A stretch of DNA of 18,978 nt, from NCBI GenBank assembly GCA_910587085.1, contig CAJUMC010000064.1, forward strand, positions 1 through 18,978, read 5' to 3'. Below, piece by piece: positions 1 to 8,368 of this stretch. The DNA comes from an uncultured Lachnospiraceae bacterium. Lineage in GTDB: Bacteria; Bacillota; Clostridia; Lachnospirales; Lachnospiraceae. A model generated the notes under the pieces. It saw only the letters and a program-made list of their open reading frames with translations. It was not told where the DNA came from and did not search any database. The position numbers and the translations under genes were made by a program. How positions within the stretch are numbered: position 1 is the first letter of the stretch; each line of letters begins with the position of its first letter.

Positions 1-52
1 ACGTTTACTGGTGTTACAGCGATTTTATTTTCTCCGAACTGTCAAAGATGGG

Positions 53-81
53 ATTTTATACTGTTTTACCGGACATGTCAA
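53..81 (-). promoter_or_regulatory. Sigma-A-type promoter firing out of the left edge
   Basis: On the minus strand there is TTGACA (81-76), a 17-nt spacer and TAAAAT (58-53); TATAAA shifted by two bases (60-55) is an alternative -10 with a 15-nt spacer. It lies 63 nt beyond the miaB stop and points to a gene outside the window. No start codon with a ribosome site is visible in the remaining 50 nt, so the leader continues past the edge. In many Clostridia mutS follows miaB, but that gene is not visible here. Confidence 0.6.
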
Positions 82-144
82 TAGAAATGTAAAAATCCAT
101 GCAATTTGCCGGTACAATTCGATCAGATTTTTCCGTTTCGACAG

Positions 145-1614
145 TCAGCTTTCCTTCGGGCACGGCCCGTCCGGCTGCAGCTCGCCCAGGTAATAAAACC
201 CTCTGCATTCGGTAAGCTTTACCTGAACATAGCGGCCGAGCAGCGCCTTGTCCCCCGGAAAATGGACAAGCAGATTGTCGGAAAGCCGCCCCGTCACAAG
301 CCCGGACGACGCTTCTTCCTCCACCAGCACCTCCCGGCAGCTTCCCTCCGCCCGCCGTGCAAATTCGGCGGATGTTTTCTGCACTTCGGCGACCAGCCGA
401 CCGAACCGCTCCTTGGCGATTTCCTCCGGCACCTGATCCGGCATGGCTGCGGCCGGCGTCCCGGTGCGCGGGCTGTAAAGGAAGGTATATGCACTGCTGA
501 ATTTCACGCGGCGCACAACATCGAGCGTATCCTGAAAATCCTCCTCGGTTTCCCCCGGAAAACCGACAATGATATCCGTCGTAATCGCGGCGTCCGGCAT
601 GGCGGCCCGAATCCGCTCCGTCAGCGCAATATAGTCCTCCTTTGTGTAATGGCGGTTCATTTTCGCAAGCAGGCGCGAGCTGCCTGACTGCACCGGCAGA
701 TGTACATGCCGGCAGATTTTATCCGAGCGGCTCATAACCTCAATCAGCTCATCGGAAAGATCCTTCGGGTGCGGCGTCATAAAACGGATGCGCTTAAGCC
801 CCGGGATCTGCTCCGCCCGGCGCAGAAGCTGCGCGAAGCTGACCGGCTCGGCCAGCGTTTTTCCGTAGGAATTGACATTCTGACCGAGCAGCATAACCTC
901 GGTCACTCCCTGCGCGGCAAGCGTTTCGATCTCGCTGACAATATCCTCCGGTTTTCTGCTCCGCTCTCTTCCCCGGACATAAGGAACAATGCAGTAGCTG
1001 CAGAAATTGTTGCAGCCGTACATAATATTTACCCCGGCCTTAAACCCGAACTTCAGCTCGCTCGGCAGTTCCTCCACGATCCGCTCCGCGTCCTCCTGAA
1101 CCTCAACGACCATCCTTTGGCTGTTCAGACTCCGGTACAGCAGCTCGGCGAGCTTGTAGATATTGTGCGTGCCGAATATCAGATCGACAAAAGGGTAGCT
1201 TTTCCGGATTTTTTCGACAACATGACCCTCCTGCATCATGCAGCCGCAGAGCACGATTTTCATCTCCCTGTTTTTTCTTTTCTTCAGATTTCCGAGATAG
1301 CCGATCCGTCCGTAGACGCGTGTATTGGCGTTCTCCCGGACGGTGCAGGTATTGTAAAGCACTAGGTCGGCCTCCTCGCTCTCCGACTCCCGGTATCCGA
1401 TCTCAGAAAGAATGCCTGCCAGCTTTTCCGAATCCTTCGCGTTCATCTGGCAGCCGAATGTTTGAGTAAAAAAACACGGGCGGCGGCCGTTTTTCTGTTC
1501 AAATTCCTGAACCCATCCCCGGCATTTCGCTATATAATAGTACTGCCTGTCCGGTTCCTGTGCGGGCGGCTTTGCATTTATATCTATTTTATCGAAATCA
1601 ATATCATTATACAT
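145..1614 (-). CDS. miaB: MiaB, tRNA-2-methylthio-N6-dimethylallyladenosine synthase
   Basis: Radical-SAM methylthiotransferase that adds a methylthio group to i6A37 in tRNAs reading UNN codons. The 489-residue product has the family order. An N-terminal UPF0004 domain carries its three cluster cysteines at about 55 (FGCQMN), 90 (NTCTVRE) and 125 (CGCM). A radical-SAM domain has CxxxCxxC at 201/205/208 within YGCNNFCSYC. A TRAM domain forms the last roughly 65 residues. About 45 residues precede the UPF0004 domain, as in other clostridial MiaB proteins. I chose ATG at 1614 over an in-frame TTG at 1638; GGGAAG lies about 11 nt upstream of the ATG, whereas the TTG has only a weak site. It starts 82 nt after proA and is the last gene of the leftward run. 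No intrinsic terminator follows it. Confidence 0.95.
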   Translation of the reverse strand: MYNDIDFDKIDINAKPPAQEPDRQYYYIAKCRGWVQEFEQKNGRRPCFFTQTFGCQMNAKDSEKLAGILSEIGYRESESEEADLVLYNTCTVRENANTRVYGRIGYLGNLKKRKNREMKIVLCGCMMQEGHVVEKIRKSYPFVDLIFGTHNIYKLAELLYRSLNSQRMVVEVQEDAERIVEELPSELKFGFKAGVNIMYGCNNFCSYCIVPYVRGRERSRKPEDIVSEIETLAAQGVTEVMLLGQNVNSYGKTLAEPVSFAQLLRRAEQIPGLKRIRFMTPHPKDLSDELIEVMSRSDKICRHVHLPVQSGSSRLLAKMNRHYTKEDYIALTERIRAAMPDAAITTDIIVGFPGETEEDFQDTLDVVRRVKFSSAYTFLYSPRTGTPAAAMPDQVPEEIAKERFGRLVAEVQKTSAEFARRAEGSCREVLVEEEASSGLVTGRLSDNLLVHFPGDKALLGRYVQVKLTECRGFYYLGELQPDGPCPKES

Positions 1615-1696
1615 TTCTCTTGAATCTTCCCTTTCCAAATTGCCCTGCTTCCCGGCTGCAATGCTCTCAGCCCGCTGTCCGCAGGGAGCAGACGTT

Positions 1697-2941
1697 TCAG
1701 CGGATCTGTCCGTCGCCGAAGATCATATATTTTGTCGTTGTCAGCGCCTTCAGCCCCATCGGCCCGCGCGCATGGAGCTTCTGCGTGCTGATGCCGATCT
1801 CGGCGCCGAACCCGAATTCTTCCCCGTCCGTAAACCGGGTGGACGCATTCACATAGACGGCGGCGGCATCCACCTCCCGCAGAAAACGGCGGGCGTTTTC
1901 GTAATCCCTTGTGATAATCGCCTCGGAGTGCCCGGTATTGTAGCGGTTGATATGGCGGATTGCTTCGCCGATGTTCTCTGCCACACAAACGGAAATCATC
2001 CGCCCGAGATACTCTCTGGAAAAATCTTCCTCCTCTGCTTCCTCCATATCGCCGCAGACCGCCCGTGCGGCCTCGTCAGCCCGCATGGTAATTTCCTTGG
2101 CATGAAGTCTTTCATACAGCTTCGGCAGAAATTTCTCCGCGATGTTTTTGTGAACGACAAGCGATTCGCATGCATTGCACACGCTCATACGGCTCGTCTT
2201 TGCATTGTCAATAATATCGAGCGCCATATCAAAATCCGCGCTCTCATCCACATAGATATGGCAGTTTCCCGTTCCCGTCTCAATCACAGGAACCGTGCTG
2301 TTCTCCACGACCGACCGGATCAGGCCGGCCCCGCCGCGCGGAATCAGCACGTCGATATAACCGTTCAGCCGCATCAGCTTCCGCGCGGTTTCGCGGTCCG
2401 TATCGCTTACCAGCTGAAGCGCATCCTCCGCAACCCCGCATGCTTTGAGCGCGCCGCGCAGCACTGCAGCAATCTTAAGATTGGAGCGCAGCGCGTCGCT
2501 GCCTCCCTTCAGAATCACCGCATTGCCCGCCTTGAAGCAGAGGCCGAACGCATCCGCCGTGACGTTCGGCCTGGATTCGTAAATCATTCCGATTACGCCG
2601 AGCGGCACGCGGCAGCTCATTATCTCAAGGCCGTTCGGGCGTTTTTCCATGGAGACCAGCTCTCCCACCGGATCCTTGAGCGCCGCAACCTTACAAAGTC
2701 CGTCCGCCATGGCGTTCACGCGCTTTTCGTCGAGTGCAAGCCGGTCGATCATAATTTCGTCCACACCCTTTTCGCGCGCGGCTGCGATATCCTCCGCATT
2801 TTCTGCGAGAATAGCGGATATGTTGCTCCGAAGAGCCTGTGCGGCCGTCTCCAGCACTCTGTTTTTTTCCGCCTCCCCAAGCAGGCCGCACTGCTCCGCC
2901 GCAAGCCTTGCCCGTTTCCCCATCTCCAGTAAATCGGTCAT
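1697..2941 (-). CDS. proA: Gamma-glutamyl phosphate reductase (ProA)
   Basis: NADPH-dependent reduction of gamma-glutamyl phosphate to glutamate semialdehyde, the second step of proline synthesis, in the cytosol. The 414-residue length is normal for ProA. The aldehyde-dehydrogenase-like fold shows the motif IYESRPNVTADA at about 120-131 and KGGSDALRSN at 145-154. The catalytic cysteine is expected at about 255 in SVCNACESLVVH. The ATG at 2941 follows GGGGAG with a 6-nt spacer that happens to read TATAAT. A 123-nt spacer separates it from the upstream cyclo-ligase gene; I see no convincing promoter in it. ProB, its pathway partner, lies two genes upstream in the same direction, so co-transcription is likely. 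Confidence 0.97.
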   Translation of the reverse strand: MTDLLEMGKRARLAAEQCGLLGEAEKNRVLETAAQALRSNISAILAENAEDIAAAREKGVDEIMIDRLALDEKRVNAMADGLCKVAALKDPVGELVSMEKRPNGLEIMSCRVPLGVIGMIYESRPNVTADAFGLCFKAGNAVILKGGSDALRSNLKIAAVLRGALKACGVAEDALQLVSDTDRETARKLMRLNGYIDVLIPRGGAGLIRSVVENSTVPVIETGTGNCHIYVDESADFDMALDIIDNAKTSRMSVCNACESLVVHKNIAEKFLPKLYERLHAKEITMRADEAARAVCGDMEEAEEEDFSREYLGRMISVCVAENIGEAIRHINRYNTGHSEAIITRDYENARRFLREVDAAAVYVNASTRFTDGEEFGFGAEIGISTQKLHARGPMGLKALTTTKYMIFGDGQIR

Positions 2942-3064
2942 ATTATACTCCCCTTCCTATTCGTTTTTTCTTCTGAAACAGCATGCTTTCCGATCCGTCC
3001 TGCATCCCCTGCCTGCCCTTTCGGCCGTGGTCTCCTCACCTTCTCAGCATTTTCTGTCCGCCGG

Positions 3065-3736
3065 TTATTCCTTTGTCTGTTCCAAAAAGTACGGCGCAAG
3101 TACCTTGTCTGCACGGACATCGTGCGGTTCGCACACAAGGCGATCCAGCAGAGCAAAGCGGTAGGTCAGGCCAATCCGATACACATCCGGATATTGCATA
3201 AAATACCGGTCATAATAACCTCCTCCATACCCGAGACGCATACCGTCCGCCGTGAAAGCAAGCCCCGGAAGCAATGCCACAGCAGTCTCCTCCCCGGATG
3301 GTTCCTGCTTCCGGGGCTTTCCCGGGAGCACGAGCCGTCCAGGGTCATGCGGGGGTTCCAAAATGCCGAACGCGCCCGGTCTGCATTCGGAAAGGGAACG
3401 TATCTCGTAAAAATCCATTGTTCCCTGCCCCGTCACCCGGGGAACAGCTACTCTCATTCCCCGCCTGAGCGCTTCTGAAATAATTCCATCCGTCGGAAGC
3501 TCGGCGCCGTGCGATATATAAGAGAGCAGGATGCTGCAGCCGGATAATTCCGGCAGCTGCCAGAGCTGCCGCGCACAGCTCTCCCCGGCCTTTCTGCGCT
3601 CCTCCGGCGCAAGCTCCGCCCTCAGCTGCTTTAGCCGGCGCCGAAGCGCAGCCTTCTGATCCGAAACAGATTCTTCTATCTCCTTTTCTATCCTCTGCCT
3701 TCCTTTTGACGGTATATGTCCCGGAATTCCCTGCAT
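3065..3736 (-). CDS. 5-formyltetrahydrofolate cyclo-ligase
   Basis: ATP-dependent conversion of 5-formyl-THF to 5,10-methenyl-THF, which returns inhibitory 5-formyl-THF to the active folate pool. The C-terminal signature is clear: LLPGLAF at 155-161, then GMRLGYGGGYYDR at 165-177 (nucleotide and folate binding), and HDVRAD at 205-210. At 223 residues it is longer than the usual 180-200. The excess is about 25 polar residues before the usual start, plus a short Lys/Pro/Glu-rich insert near 138-150. ATG at 3736 is supported by GGGAG 6 nt upstream. It sits between the UPF0291 gene (59 nt upstream) and proA, so the folate link to its neighbours is positional, not metabolic. Confidence 0.93.
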   Translation of the reverse strand: MQGIPGHIPSKGRQRIEKEIEESVSDQKAALRRRLKQLRAELAPEERRKAGESCARQLWQLPELSGCSILLSYISHGAELPTDGIISEALRRGMRVAVPRVTGQGTMDFYEIRSLSECRPGAFGILEPPHDPGRLVLPGKPRKQEPSGEETAVALLPGLAFTADGMRLGYGGGYYDRYFMQYPDVYRIGLTYRFALLDRLVCEPHDVRADKVLAPYFLEQTKE

Positions 3737-3795
3737 GCTCCGCTCCCTTCGTTCTTTCGTTTCCCGGCTTCGCTCCGTTCGTCTGCTTCTCTGTT

Positions 3796-4005
3796 TTAAT
3801 TCTCGTTCCTCTTCGACAGCTCCGTTACGCTGCCGTCCTGCTCCACTACGGAAATCTGCTCCAGCGAACCGCGGAGATTGGCGCGTATTGCGGCGATATA
3901 TTCCGCGCGCAGCGCTGCCTGCTCCTCCTTCTCCTGCCGGGACAGCCCCTCCTGCTTTGATTTATGATAGAGCTCATTGATCCGTTTTATTTTTATCTCG
4001 TCCAT
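3796..4005 (-). CDS. UPF0291 (DUF896, YnzC-like) small protein
   Basis: Predicted 69-residue cytosolic protein of the UPF0291/DUF896 family, whose biochemical role is unknown. The family pattern is visible: an N-terminal helix with RINELYHKSKQEGLS, then a second helix with EEQAALRAEYIAAIRANLRGSLEQI, giving the typical two-helix hairpin. The C-terminal 20 residues are polar and probably flexible. The Bacillus relative YnzC is in the SOS-controlled yneA operon. Here the neighbours are proB and a folate enzyme, and I see no LexA-type box. ATG at 4005 is preceded by GAGGT at good spacing. An imperfect 18-bp palindrome (4021-4038) lies just upstream. Confidence 0.9.
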   Translation of the reverse strand: MDEIKIKRINELYHKSKQEGLSRQEKEEQAALRAEYIAAIRANLRGSLEQISVVEQDGSVTELSKRNEN

Positions 4006-4020
4006 TTTACCTCACTAACC

Positions 4021-4042
4021 TTTTACAGCGCCGTAAAAACGG
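4021..4042. promoter_or_regulatory. Imperfect palindrome upstream of the UPF0291 gene
   Basis: Positions 4021-4038 form an 18-bp palindrome with one mismatched pair (TTTTAC arms around a GCGC centre). Positions 4031-4042 can form an alternative 4-bp hairpin with an A4 or U4 loop. It lies about 15 nt before the UPF0291 start. It could be an operator or an RNA hairpin. No T-run follows on either strand, so it is not an intrinsic terminator. Function unassigned. Confidence 0.3.
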
Positions 4043-4195
4043 TATTAAGCCGGGCAGCGCAAGTCATTTTTCACCCGAAATTCCATTGCTTTCTTTTCTA
4101 ATTCTTCCATTGCTGCATTTTATTCTTTTTTTTGTGCAGTATTTGCTTTCCTGCTTGTTCCGCTTCTCTGGTCTTTTGTGTCTCCTTAAGAAGGC

Positions 4196-5179
4196 TCAGC
4201 AGATCCTCCGGCCCGGAATCCTTCCCGGCCGCACGGCTTCCCCGCAGCTTCTGTCTGTTCCGGCATCCTCCGGATTCTGCCGCTCCGGCCCGGCGGACTG
4301 CTCTCCCTGCTTCAGCTGCCCGGCAGGATACTGTTTGGTATAAAGATAATCGGTAAGATTAAACTCATTATCCCTGTGTGCCGGAAACAAAGTTCCGACT
4401 GACTTTCCGTCCAAAATATCGCGGATAATGCCGACCTCCTCCCCATTTGCAATCACCAGATCAGCGCCGCAGCCGGCAGAAATCCGGGCCGCTGTAATTT
4501 TTGTGGACATGCCCCCCGTCCCGACGCTGCTCCCGGCCGATTTTCCCATTGCCAGAATCTCCTCCGTAATCTCCGGGACATACCGGATCAGACTCGCCTC
4601 CCTGCTGCTTCTCGGATCGTCGGTGTACAGGCCGTCGATATCGGACAGAAGAATCAGCATGTCCGCTCCCACCAGGGCCGCCACAAGCGCCGAGAGCGTA
4701 TCATTGTCCCCAAATTCGATTTCATCCGTGGAGACGGTATCGTTCTCATTGACAATCGGGATAACCTTCATCTGCGCCAGCTCCAGAAAGGTATTGTGCG
4801 CATTTCTGCGGCTGACCTCATTGATCATTGTATACTTTGTCAGAAGTATCTGCGCCGTCAGCTGATTGTACTCTGCAAACAGCTTCTGGTACAGCATCAT
4901 CAGCCTGGCCTGACCCACCGCGGCGCAGGCCTGCTTCACCGATTTTTCCTCCGGCCTCTCCCGAAAGCCGAGCGCCCTGCGCCCCGCCGCAATCGCACCG
5001 GAAGATACCAGAATAACCTCCCTGCCCTGGTTGCTCAGATCGGTAAGCACGCGGACCAGCCGCTCCAGCTTATCCAGATTGATATCCCCCGTCCCGGCAT
5101 GCGTCAGCGAGGAAGAACCGATTTTCACCACAATTCTGCGCTTATCCTTCAGTCGTTCCCGGCATTCCTGTTCCGTCAT
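4196..5179 (-). CDS. proB: Glutamate 5-kinase (ProB) without PUA domain, with a C-terminal tail
   Basis: Phosphorylates glutamate to gamma-glutamyl phosphate, the committed and usually proline-inhibited step of proline synthesis. The amino-acid-kinase fold is complete: VVKIGSSSLTH at 17-27, VSSGAIAAGRRALGF at 58-72, VNENDTVSTDE at 143-153, LLSDIDGLYT at 177-186, and GTGGMSTKITAA at 220-231. The core ends with GTLFPAH near 268 and a short YLYTKQYP segment. There is no PUA domain, as in many Clostridia. About 43 further residues (285-327) are polar and low in complexity and look unlike a folded domain. ATG at 5179 has GGAGAGG just upstream; a TTG at 5200 and an ATG at 5191 are in frame, but the ATG at 5191 directly abuts a GGAGG. 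It starts 44 nt after the COG2509 flavoprotein gene ends. Confidence 0.94.
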   Translation of the reverse strand: MTEQECRERLKDKRRIVVKIGSSSLTHAGTGDINLDKLERLVRVLTDLSNQGREVILVSSGAIAAGRRALGFRERPEEKSVKQACAAVGQARLMMLYQKLFAEYNQLTAQILLTKYTMINEVSRRNAHNTFLELAQMKVIPIVNENDTVSTDEIEFGDNDTLSALVAALVGADMLILLSDIDGLYTDDPRSSREASLIRYVPEITEEILAMGKSAGSSVGTGGMSTKITAARISAGCGADLVIANGEEVGIIRDILDGKSVGTLFPAHRDNEFNLTDYLYTKQYPAGQLKQGEQSAGPERQNPEDAGTDRSCGEAVRPGRIPGRRIC

Positions 5180-5223
5180 AACCCTCTCCATCCTCCGCAA
5201 AATTTATCTTTTTCAGCGCTTTC

Positions 5224-6903
5224 TCAACGGCCATTCCTGCAGAACGACCGGCAGACCGCTTCAAACACCTTAATGCCGTCCACGGCAGCGCTCGTAATTC
5301 CCCCGGCGTAGCCTGCACCCTCCCCGCACGGATATATCCCCGCCACGCTGCTCATCAGTCTCTCGTCCCGCACAATCCGCACGGGAGAGGAGGTCCGCAT
5401 CTCCACCCCGGAAAAAACTGCATCCTCGTCCGCAAAGCCACGAATCATGCGGTCAAATGCCGGCATTGCCTCGAGAATGGAATCAATGACATGGCCCGGA
5501 AGGCATTCCCGCAGATCCGCCGGCATACTCCTTCCCTTGTGCTCCGGACGAATCCGCCCGTAACCTTCGCTCCTTCTTCCGGCCAGCAGATCGCCGTACA
5601 GCTGATACGGAATTTTCCCCTGTCCCGTCCGGTAGGCAAGCTCCTCGCAGTGACGCTGAAATTCCACTCCGGCAAGCGGATGCGCCGCTCCGCTCATGTG
5701 CATGCCGGCCGTTTCCCCGAAAATGCCGTTTTTCCGTGCCGCACCGGCAAAATCCTCCGCAGTCACCGTCACAATCAGCGCACTGTTCGCATTCCGGCCG
5801 TCCCGGGCACGGTTGCTCATCCCATTTACCGCCAGCCTACCCTGCTCCGAGGACGCATCGACCACATAGCCGCCCGGGCACATGCAGAACGAATAGACTC
5901 CCCGCCCGTTTTTCGCGGTGTACGTCACCTTGTAGTCCGCTGCGGGAAGCAGCCCGGCAGCGGTTTTATACTGGGCTCTGCTGATAAATTCCTGCTCGTG
6001 CTCCACCCGCACTCCGACGGCAAACGGCTTTGCCTCCATTCGAAGCCCTTTTTTATACAGCATCTCAAACGTATCCCGCGCGCTGTGCCCGATGGCCAGC
6101 ACAAGCGTATCCGTCTCAATCAGCCTTTCCTTTCCGCCGTGCATGCAGGATACGCCCGTAAGCGCCCCGCGCCCGGCGGCAATCCCGGTCAGCTTAGTTT
6201 CAAAACAGAATTCCGCCCCCAGCCGCACGGCTTCTCTGCGCATCCCGGCAACTACCTGCCGCAGACAGTCCGTACCGATATGCGGTTTGCTACTGTACAG
6301 AATATCCTCCGGCGCGCCGAATTTCACAAAGGTTTTCAAAACCGCGCGGATGCGGCCGAAGGTATCCTTTACCGCCGTATTCAGCTTTCCGTCGGAAAAG
6401 GTGCCCGCACCGCCCTCTCCGAACTGAACGTTTGTTTCCGGATCGAGTTCCCCCGTCCTCCAGAAATGCTCCACTGCCTTTGCCCGCTGCTCTACCTGAC
6501 TGCCGCGCTCGAGCACTATGGGATTTAATCCGGCCTGTGCCAGAAAAAAGGCACAGAACAGCCCTGCAGGCCCGCTTCCGCACACAACGGGACGCGGTCT
6601 TTTCGAATCCGCCCAGTCGGTTCCCGAAATTCCTGCGGCCTCCCGAGGCCGGTATTCTACAGCTGTAGATTTTGTTATATTACGATTTCTGTTCCGCTCC
6701 AGATATCCGCTCTCTCCGGAAATTTCGGCGTCAAGCGTGTATGTATAGTGGATATCCTCCGCCTTTCTCGCATCGATGGAACGTTTTATAATTTCAAAGC
6801 CCAGCAGCCGTTCCTTCTTTATGCGAAGGATGCGGAGCAGCTCTCTTTCCAGCTCCTGCACCGTGCTGTTCAGCGGCATTTTCACCTGATTAATACGAAT
6901 CAC
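5224..6903 (-). CDS. FAD-dependent oxidoreductase, COG2509 type
   Basis: A 559-residue flavoprotein resembling the COG2509 family of predicted FAD-dependent dehydrogenases; the substrate is unknown. The first 65 residues form a small lead domain typical of the family (ITKST and YRPRE linker at about 76-88). A dinucleotide-binding motif GSGPAG follows at 109-114, with an acidic strand end at LERG near 131-134. The family signature FGEGGAGTFSDGKL is at 161-174. Near the C-terminus GVEMRTSSPVRI and YPCGEGAGYAGGITSAA complete the FAD site. The start codon is GTG at 6903, with GAGGGA about 9 nt upstream. Only 2 nt separate it from the stop of the upstream BaiN-like gene, so the two are probably translationally coupled. 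No membrane segment or export signal is seen. Confidence 0.9.
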   Translation of the reverse strand: MIRINQVKMPLNSTVQELERELLRILRIKKERLLGFEIIKRSIDARKAEDIHYTYTLDAEISGESGYLERNRNRNITKSTAVEYRPREAAGISGTDWADSKRPRPVVCGSGPAGLFCAFFLAQAGLNPIVLERGSQVEQRAKAVEHFWRTGELDPETNVQFGEGGAGTFSDGKLNTAVKDTFGRIRAVLKTFVKFGAPEDILYSSKPHIGTDCLRQVVAGMRREAVRLGAEFCFETKLTGIAAGRGALTGVSCMHGGKERLIETDTLVLAIGHSARDTFEMLYKKGLRMEAKPFAVGVRVEHEQEFISRAQYKTAAGLLPAADYKVTYTAKNGRGVYSFCMCPGGYVVDASSEQGRLAVNGMSNRARDGRNANSALIVTVTAEDFAGAARKNGIFGETAGMHMSGAAHPLAGVEFQRHCEELAYRTGQGKIPYQLYGDLLAGRRSEGYGRIRPEHKGRSMPADLRECLPGHVIDSILEAMPAFDRMIRGFADEDAVFSGVEMRTSSPVRIVRDERLMSSVAGIYPCGEGAGYAGGITSAAVDGIKVFEAVCRSFCRNGR

Positions 6904-6905
6904 TG

Positions 6906-8321
6906 TTAATTTCCCTCATTCCTGATAATACTTTCCGCGGCGGCCATCCCCGACATCCACGCCCAGTGAAGATTGTAGCCCCCGCAGGTGCCGTCCACAT
7001 CCGCCAGCTCGCCGGTCACATAGAGTCCAGGAATCCGTTTTGCCTCCAGCGTGTCGGCTGAGAGCTCCTCCATCAAAACTCCGCCCGCCGTGACCTGGGC
7101 GCTGTCAAAGGAATTTGTGCCGGTGATGGTCAGCAAAAAACGCTTCATCCGCCCGGCCAGCATCCGTCCGGCTTTTTCGGGGAAGCCGCTGTCCGGTTCC
7201 GGGCGTTTCTCCGGCGCAAGCCCGGCCAGGCACAGCAGCACATAATTCAGCTTTGACGGCAGCAAGCCGAGCAGTACCCCTTCGGCGTTCCGCCCTCCAA
7301 AACGCCGGAACCGCTCCTCCAGCAGGAACGCCAGCTTATTTTCCTCTGTATCCGGAAAAAAGTCAAGAAAAAGTTTCGGGCAGCCGTCCTGCGGCTTTGC
7401 CGCCCGGTTCAGATATACCGACGCAAAACGGCTCAGCTGCATGGCAGGAATTCCCGATATGCCGTAATCGGTAAAAAGGAACTCCCCCCTCTCTCGGAAA
7501 ACTGCTCCGCCGGGAAGGATAAGCTTTCCAGCCGCCTCCAGGCGGACGCCGGAAAGAACCCCGCACTCTCTTTCCGCCGCCCTTAACTGCACCAGCGCCG
7601 GAACCGGCTCCGCCATGCCGAGTCCGAGCTCTTCTGCAACCGCAAAACCGCTTCCCTCGGCCCCGCTGAAGCTGCCCGCACTCCCGCCGCAGGCCAGGAT
7701 CACATGATCGGCCTCAAAAAAAATCTCCCGTTCCTCGGAATACCGGGGTTTTTCCTTTTTTTTCCTCTCCGGCCGGGAAGGCTCGGAGCCGAGAAGCTCC
7801 CGCTTTCCCGCCGTAATTCGAAAACGCGGACGGCACGGTGCGCCGGATGACGCCCGTTCCAATCCGGTTTTTCCGTTTCCCGTCCGCTGCTTTCGAGATA
7901 TGCTTTCCGCCGGCTCTACGGATTTTACGCGGCAGCAGGTTATCACATCGGCTCCGCTGCGCAGCAGCTCCTCATACAGCGCTTCGCGGACGGAAGCCGC
8001 CTGGCCGGAATTCGGATACCAGTAGCCGTTGCGTTCTTTCGGATATATGCCGATCTGCTCGAAAAACGACAGCACCCGGTCCGTTCCGCAGCGCTTCAGC
8101 AGCCATCCGGCCGCCTCTGCTCCGCTGCCGCGGTAGCAGTCCGGAGTCTGCAGGCTGTTCGTAAAATTACATTTCCCGTTTCCTGTCGCCAGCAGCTTTT
8201 TTCCGACCGTCTCACCGGCCTCGAGCACAGCGGTTCGAAGCCCGCTCCCCGCAGCCAGAATCGCCGCAGTCATGCCGGACGCTCCTCCGCCCGCCACAAT
8301 CACCTGATATCTGTGTTTCAT
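6906..8321 (-). CDS. HI0933/BaiN-family FAD-dependent oxidoreductase
   Basis: A 471-residue flavoprotein of the HI0933/YhiN/BaiN family. A few relatives act on bile-acid intermediates, but most have no known substrate, so no reaction is assigned. The N-terminal Rossmann motif GGGASG is at 11-16. The family hallmark GKKLLATGNGKCNFTN is at about 40-55, and the C-terminal GGYNLHWAWMSGMAAAESI completes the FAD site. Residues 137-200 form a basic, low-complexity insert (ERKKKEK and similar) that makes it longer than the usual 400-420 residues. ATG at 8321 has a strong GGGGAGG site. It lies 122 nt after the BofC-like gene, across a spacer rich in GC palindromes, and 2 nt before the next flavoprotein. 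Confidence 0.92.
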   Translation of the reverse strand: MKHRYQVIVAGGGASGMTAAILAAGSGLRTAVLEAGETVGKKLLATGNGKCNFTNSLQTPDCYRGSGAEAAGWLLKRCGTDRVLSFFEQIGIYPKERNGYWYPNSGQAASVREALYEELLRSGADVITCCRVKSVEPAESISRKQRTGNGKTGLERASSGAPCRPRFRITAGKRELLGSEPSRPERKKKEKPRYSEEREIFFEADHVILACGGSAGSFSGAEGSGFAVAEELGLGMAEPVPALVQLRAAERECGVLSGVRLEAAGKLILPGGAVFRERGEFLFTDYGISGIPAMQLSRFASVYLNRAAKPQDGCPKLFLDFFPDTEENKLAFLLEERFRRFGGRNAEGVLLGLLPSKLNYVLLCLAGLAPEKRPEPDSGFPEKAGRMLAGRMKRFLLTITGTNSFDSAQVTAGGVLMEELSADTLEAKRIPGLYVTGELADVDGTCGGYNLHWAWMSGMAAAESIIRNEGN

Positions 8322-8368
8322 CGAATTCCGCCTCCCCGCTTATTTCCGCCTTGCCGGCGATATGATTC

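Noticed and set aside
158..170. CGGGC/GCCCG hairpin near the end of miaB as a terminator
   Set aside because: It lies inside the coding region and is followed by AAGGAAAG, not a T-run, on the minus strand.
1640..2932. 430-codon plus-strand open frame opposite proA
   Set aside because: It is antisense to a complete ProA with active-site motifs. The translation is rich in His, Arg and Cys, typical of shadow frames in GC-rich DNA, with no recognisable domain.
2942..2947. TATAAT immediately before proA as a -10 box
   Set aside because: It sits between the ribosome site and the ATG, has no -35 partner at a suitable distance, and would leave no leader.
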